A stretch of DNA of 64,000 nt, from positions 26,972,152 through 27,036,151 of the forward strand of contig NC_133536.1 in assembly GCF_048544455.1 (NCBI RefSeq). The letters are read 5' to 3'. Every line of letters begins with the position of its first letter. Position 1 is the first letter of the stretch. This document shows, in pieces, positions 60,520-64,000 of the stretch. The notes beneath the pieces were generated by a model. It saw nothing but the letters and a program-made list of their open reading frames with translations. It searched no databases and was not told the origin of the DNA. Source of the DNA: Silene latifolia. Taxonomy: Eukaryota > Streptophyta > Magnoliopsida > Caryophyllales > Caryophyllaceae. The position numbers and the translations under genes were made by a program.

Positions 60520-60704
60520 CACTAATTCTCATTTATTACGGGCTCTTTTCGTCAAAAATTATGACGGACCTAAATGTGACCATTTCTATGAAAAAATGTG
60601 ACCATTATTTGATAAGTAACATTTTATAAGTGATTATTTTTATCATAATGTGGTCACATTTAGGACCGTCACAATTTGTGACCGTCATAAGAGAGACCAA
60701 CTTT
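60520..60704. mobile_element. MULE-type MITE relative (subfamily C)
   Basis: Starts CACTAATTCTCATTTATTACGG and ends with GACCGTCATAAGAGAGACCAAC, like the A and B MITEs, with inverted AAATGTGACCA/TGGTCACATTT inside. Target duplication not clear. Confidence 0.5.
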
Positions 60705-61805
60705 TTTTTAGCAAGTATTGCCCGGTAAATTTTGAGTTATTGTGTTTTACACATAAATTGTTTATACTCCATATTTTTATAGGCTAATTAACATCTTTAT
60801 TGACAAATACACTTGTGGGGAAAGTACTGGCTAAAAGTTTTTGCGATTTTAAAATTATATCACTGGTTCGTATATCAAATTTTACATCATATTTGTATAA
60901 TTATATGACGGATTTTTATATTTAACAATTCGACAAAATTGTTATAAAATATGCACGGGTCACAATTTTTATTTTGTCCTATTTTCATTGGTTAATACTA
61001 CATGATTTGTACTAGATGATAAACGGGGCCAAAAGTTCTCATTTTAGTGCACCGGTTCTCCAAACATGCACGCACGAGTTTGACTAAATTAAAAATGAGT
61101 ATAACAATTTGCACGGATGACTCGTGCAATTTGACTAATTATGTGTTATTTTTTTAATTTAAGTAATTTTGTTTCATACACCGCTTTATATCATTTACGC
61201 TAATTGTAATTTAAATTTATAATCCAAATATAAAATCATAATATGACTATGCGAAACTCAACTATTACTTAGCTTTTGTAATATAAAATTGTCTAAAAAA
61301 AGGCAAAGAGCTATTATTGCTTTATTTTTAAATTTTATTTCTAAAGATAATTAACTTTAACAGAAAGATTATTAATCAATGTAAAACGCATCTTAAAAAT
61401 TTACATTTTTGTATAGTAACAAATTTAAAAGAGCATACTCGTGCATTTTGTATGGGTTTAAGACTAATATAATTAATATTGCACGGGTTATACAACAATT
61501 CACATTGCTACAATATTTACTTTTGTTATGCTTTGATATATGACTATATAAATTGTAATTTTATTATTGCCATATTTTAGATATCCTCGATAGATACAAT
61601 TTTGGTAATTGCTAACGAAACATTGAGAACATGAAATATGAGTTCAGTTAAAGACCAACCATTATTAACACACCTTGCTACAACATTCTAAATAACAAAC
61701 CCGTGCAATTTGCACGGATTTAAGACTAGTTGGTTTCAAAGCAATTTCCACATTGCTTTCCAAGATTTTTTTTTTCCCATTGTGCAAGTAATATCAAAAT
61801 TCAAA

Positions 61806-62285
61806 ACTAGTATAGATATCGCGCATACATGCGCGGTATATATAAACTCTTTATTTTTTAGTATATTATTTATTTATACATTTTAATTTAAACGTCGTTA
61901 ATTTTTCCTATTTCATCCCTTTTATTTTCATATTAGAAAAAGTAAAATTGAATTGAAAAACTAATCAAGAAAACTGAGTGAAGTCATGAAATGTGTATTT
62001 TAATGAAAATATTATTTTACCACAAAAGTAATAATTTAAATTTATAAAATTTCTCAAATAATTTTAATGATTTTGTTCTATAACAAACTAATAATATCAG
62101 TTTGTAATTCTTTTTTATACTGGGTAAGTTTGTATTAAGTCATTCTCTAATAGCACTAATAAAAAAATTTAGACATTTAAAATTTTTGGATTTTTATCAG
62201 TTATATTTTATTTTAATTCAATGATTATAATTTAGAATTTAGAAAAGATTATATTTTAATGAAAAGATAGGGTTATCATATAGAA
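61806..62285 (-). mobile_element. Short Helitron-like element, minus strand (unit 2 only)
   Basis: On the minus strand a 7-bp perfect hairpin (CGCGCAT/ATGCGCG, 61820-61835) precedes CTAG|T ending at 61806. Homology with unit 1 stops here and resumes at about 62290. The 5' end is approximate. Confidence 0.55.
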
Positions 62286-62976
62286 AAACCCAAAATATTT
62301 TAAATTTGTTTTCGTAATAACATAGAGTAGTTAGTTTTAATTATGTGTAAAAGAACAGTTAAAGTCAACCATCAATATGAAATGAGAACAATGTAGATGA
62401 GACAATAAGGTCGTATCGATCTCAATATTTTACATAGATGACGACGTTGGTTCATAGTCACATTTGCAATTAAACTGAAAAGAAGTAATTTTTGTATTAC
62501 TTCGTATATATTTGTGTGGTACGTTATACACTATACTACGAAGTACATCATTTTGTTTTTCACTTACTAATTGCTATAGGAATACGCTATTTCCAACACA
62601 AATATTACTTCATATTTTTAGACTTTTTCCGACTTTTTAACGCATGTATTTTGATGAGTTTGTTGAGATCTCAAGACTCTCAACGAAGTAAGATTAGCTA
62701 ACTCATATACTCATAATAACACCTTAAAAAAACTCATATTAGATACAAATTTAGTATGTTACTATAAATGTTTCATCTAATTTTCTAATTTGGAATATTC
62801 CCACATTCCATAATTAGCATCACAAAAAGTGTAAATCAAACAATAAAAAACTAATCAAATGACAAATGTCATTATAAGATTTAAGCCCTAATGCGAAACT
62901 AACTCATCCCAAAATTGTAGTGTAAAGTGTAAACTGTTATTAGCTAACAATTCTCTTATTTTAGAAACTTTCTTAC

Positions 62977-62986
62977 TATATATATT
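62977..62986 (+). promoter_or_regulatory. Putative TATA box of H+-ATPase copy 2
   Basis: TATATATATT at the position equivalent to 51911. Confidence 0.45.
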
Positions 62987-63122
62987 ACCCCATTTTAACT
63001 CGAAAACACACAACATTCAACACAAATCTTCTCTTTAAAACCCTCAAACCTCTTAATCATTTCTTCACAACACAATTAAACTAATTAATATTTTCTATCT
63101 TTCTTAATTACATTCTCATTTT

Positions 63123-63149
63123 ATGTTATTTCTTAATTTCTTCTACTAA
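63123..63149 (+). promoter_or_regulatory. Upstream ORF (8 codons) of H+-ATPase copy 2
   Basis: Same MLFLNFFY frame and spacing as at 52057. Confidence 0.55.
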
Positions 63150-63167
63150 TTCTAAAGAGTAGACTTC

Positions 63168-64000
63168 ATGGCTAGCTTGGAGGATATCAAGAAGGAGAAT
63201 GTCGACCTTGTAAGATTATTCACTTCTTTTTTATCTGTTTTTTTCTAAATGTAGATCGCTAAAAGTTACCTATATCGAGTTTTAACATAAAACATAAAAA
63301 TAATGTATAAAAATTGTTGATCATAATCGATAAAGGTCACTAAAAGTCGTAAAAATGGTTACTAACGTTATGAAAATTGAAAATGATTATTCGCTAAAAG
63401 AGTAATTGTCGCGCATTAGAATAAAAAAAAACGCGTCAGCATTAGAAAGGTCGTCTAATGTCGTATGAATTCGATTATGACAATGATGCATGTAAACAGG
63501 AGAGTATTCCAGTGGATGAAGTATTTGAACAGTTGAAATGTACAAGAGAAGGACTGACAGATGATGAATGCAAGAAAAGGCTAGAGATTTTCGGCCCTAA
63601 TAAGCTCGAAGAGAAGACGGCAATCACTTACATTCCCTATTTTCGTCTTCTTTTTCATTTTCGACTACTTGTAATCCAACACTAATTATAATGCTGATAT
63701 TTTTTCCCTGTGAAAATTCAACAGGAAAACAAATTTTTGAAATTTCTAGGATTCATGTGGAATCCATTATCATGGGTTATGGAGATGGCTGCTATCATGG
63801 CTATTGCCTTGGCAAATGGAGGGGTAATATCATCGACTCATAACGATTCACTCATTTTCCTTATTCTTCTTATAACTTGTGTTAATGTTATCTAATTCTG
63901 TTTAAAACAATCTAAAAATACAGGGAAAACCCGCGGACTGGCAAGATTTTGTGGGAATAGTGACATTGTTAATCATCAACTCAACCATAAGTTTCATCGA
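63168..64000 (+). CDS. Plasma-membrane H+-ATPase, copy 2 (cut by window end)
   Basis: Exons 63168-63209, 63500-63619, 63725-63823 and 63924 onward; all starts are offset by 11,066 from copy 1. I see no difference from copy 1 in the visible exons. It encodes the N-terminus ([14 protein letters not shown]), the first membrane segments ([13 protein letters not shown]) and the start of exon 4 ([19 protein letters not shown] including N106). The GC donor of intron 2 is shared. Promoter, TATA and uORF are duplicated, so it should be independently expressed. Whether it is intact at TGES, where copy 1 has an extra G, lies beyond the window. If intact, this may be the working pump gene of the pair. 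Confidence 0.92.

Larger units (their letters stand above)
58995..61729 (+). mobile_element. Helitron-like element (unit 2 only), carrying a hAT insertion
   Basis: The 3' end has hairpin CCGTGCAATTTGCACGG followed by CTAG|T at 61726-61730. The 5' end TATCCTATTTATTAAAGG resembles the Helitron starts at 27356 and 28079. Unit 1 shows the uninterrupted site (GTCAAGCTCAAG...TTGGTTTCAAAGC at about 50429-50460). About 2.7 kb, AT-rich, no Rep/helicase. Other CTRR-like ends inside (near 61.47 kb) suggest older nested copies. Confidence 0.75.
56111..64000 (+). repeat. Tandem duplication, unit 2 (continues past the window)
   Basis: Collinear with unit 1 but enlarged by about 3.9 kb of later insertions: a Harbinger-like element, an 8-bp-duplication MITE, a Stowaway MITE with a nested MITE, and two Helitron-like insertions (one carrying a hAT element). 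Sequence from 62.29 kb to the window end is almost identical to 51.23-52.93 kb. Confidence 0.9.

Overview
The window is plant nuclear DNA: spliced genes with GT-AG introns, AT-rich spacers, and a dense, nested load of Copia and Gypsy LTR elements, Helitrons and MITEs. The gene content (LRK10L receptor kinase, DeSI-like PPPDE protease, SHINE-type AP2/ERF factor, P3A plasma-membrane H+-ATPase) is that of a flowering plant. A eudicot, possibly of the Caryophyllales, is my guess from repeat style only; no sequence here proves the order.

Layout. 1-2.85 kb: an LRK10L-type receptor-like kinase gene (minus strand) cut inside its kinase exon by a Ty3/gypsy element that runs off the left edge. 4.46-6.10 kb: a Pack-MULE-like element with a 9-bp target duplication, carrying a short-chain dehydrogenase 3' fragment and an F-box/LRR fragment. 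6.2-11.85 kb: three MULE-type MITEs, one of which is split by a 5-kb Copia element. 12.17-13.50 kb: a hAT-type element holding a nested MULE-type element. 17.2-18.15 kb: a complete three-exon DeSI-like protease gene. 21.5-26.5 kb: a second Copia element with identical LTRs, sitting in a GAGCC-rich repeat. 26.7-37.9 kb: Helitron termini, an LTR-like block, a broken third Copia copy, hAT and MULE elements and Stowaway-like MITEs. 38.5-42.05 kb: a 3.5-kb element with terminal inverted repeats inserted in a TA microsatellite and carrying a tRNA-like sequence. 42-48.5 kb: more repeats. 48.6-64 kb: a tandem duplication of an ERF gene and a proton-pump gene.

The duplication is the most informative part. 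Unit 1 holds the whole ERF (48.62-49.60 kb) and the whole nine-exon H+-ATPase (52.10-55.89 kb). Unit 2 starts at about 56.11 kb, inside what is intron 1 of the ERF, so the second ERF has no first exon and also has a stop codon. The second pump starts at 63.17 kb and leaves the window in exon 4. The copies act as filled and empty sites for one another, which lets several transposon insertions be dated as younger than the duplication and their target duplications be read exactly. Pump copy 1 has one extra G in a G-run at the TGES motif, and both copies share a non-GT (GC-AG) intron 2 and an 8-codon upstream ORF.

The genes form no pathway or operon. Biologically, the SHINE factor (cuticle/wax regulation in known relatives) and the proton pump (membrane energisation) are neighbours by position only.
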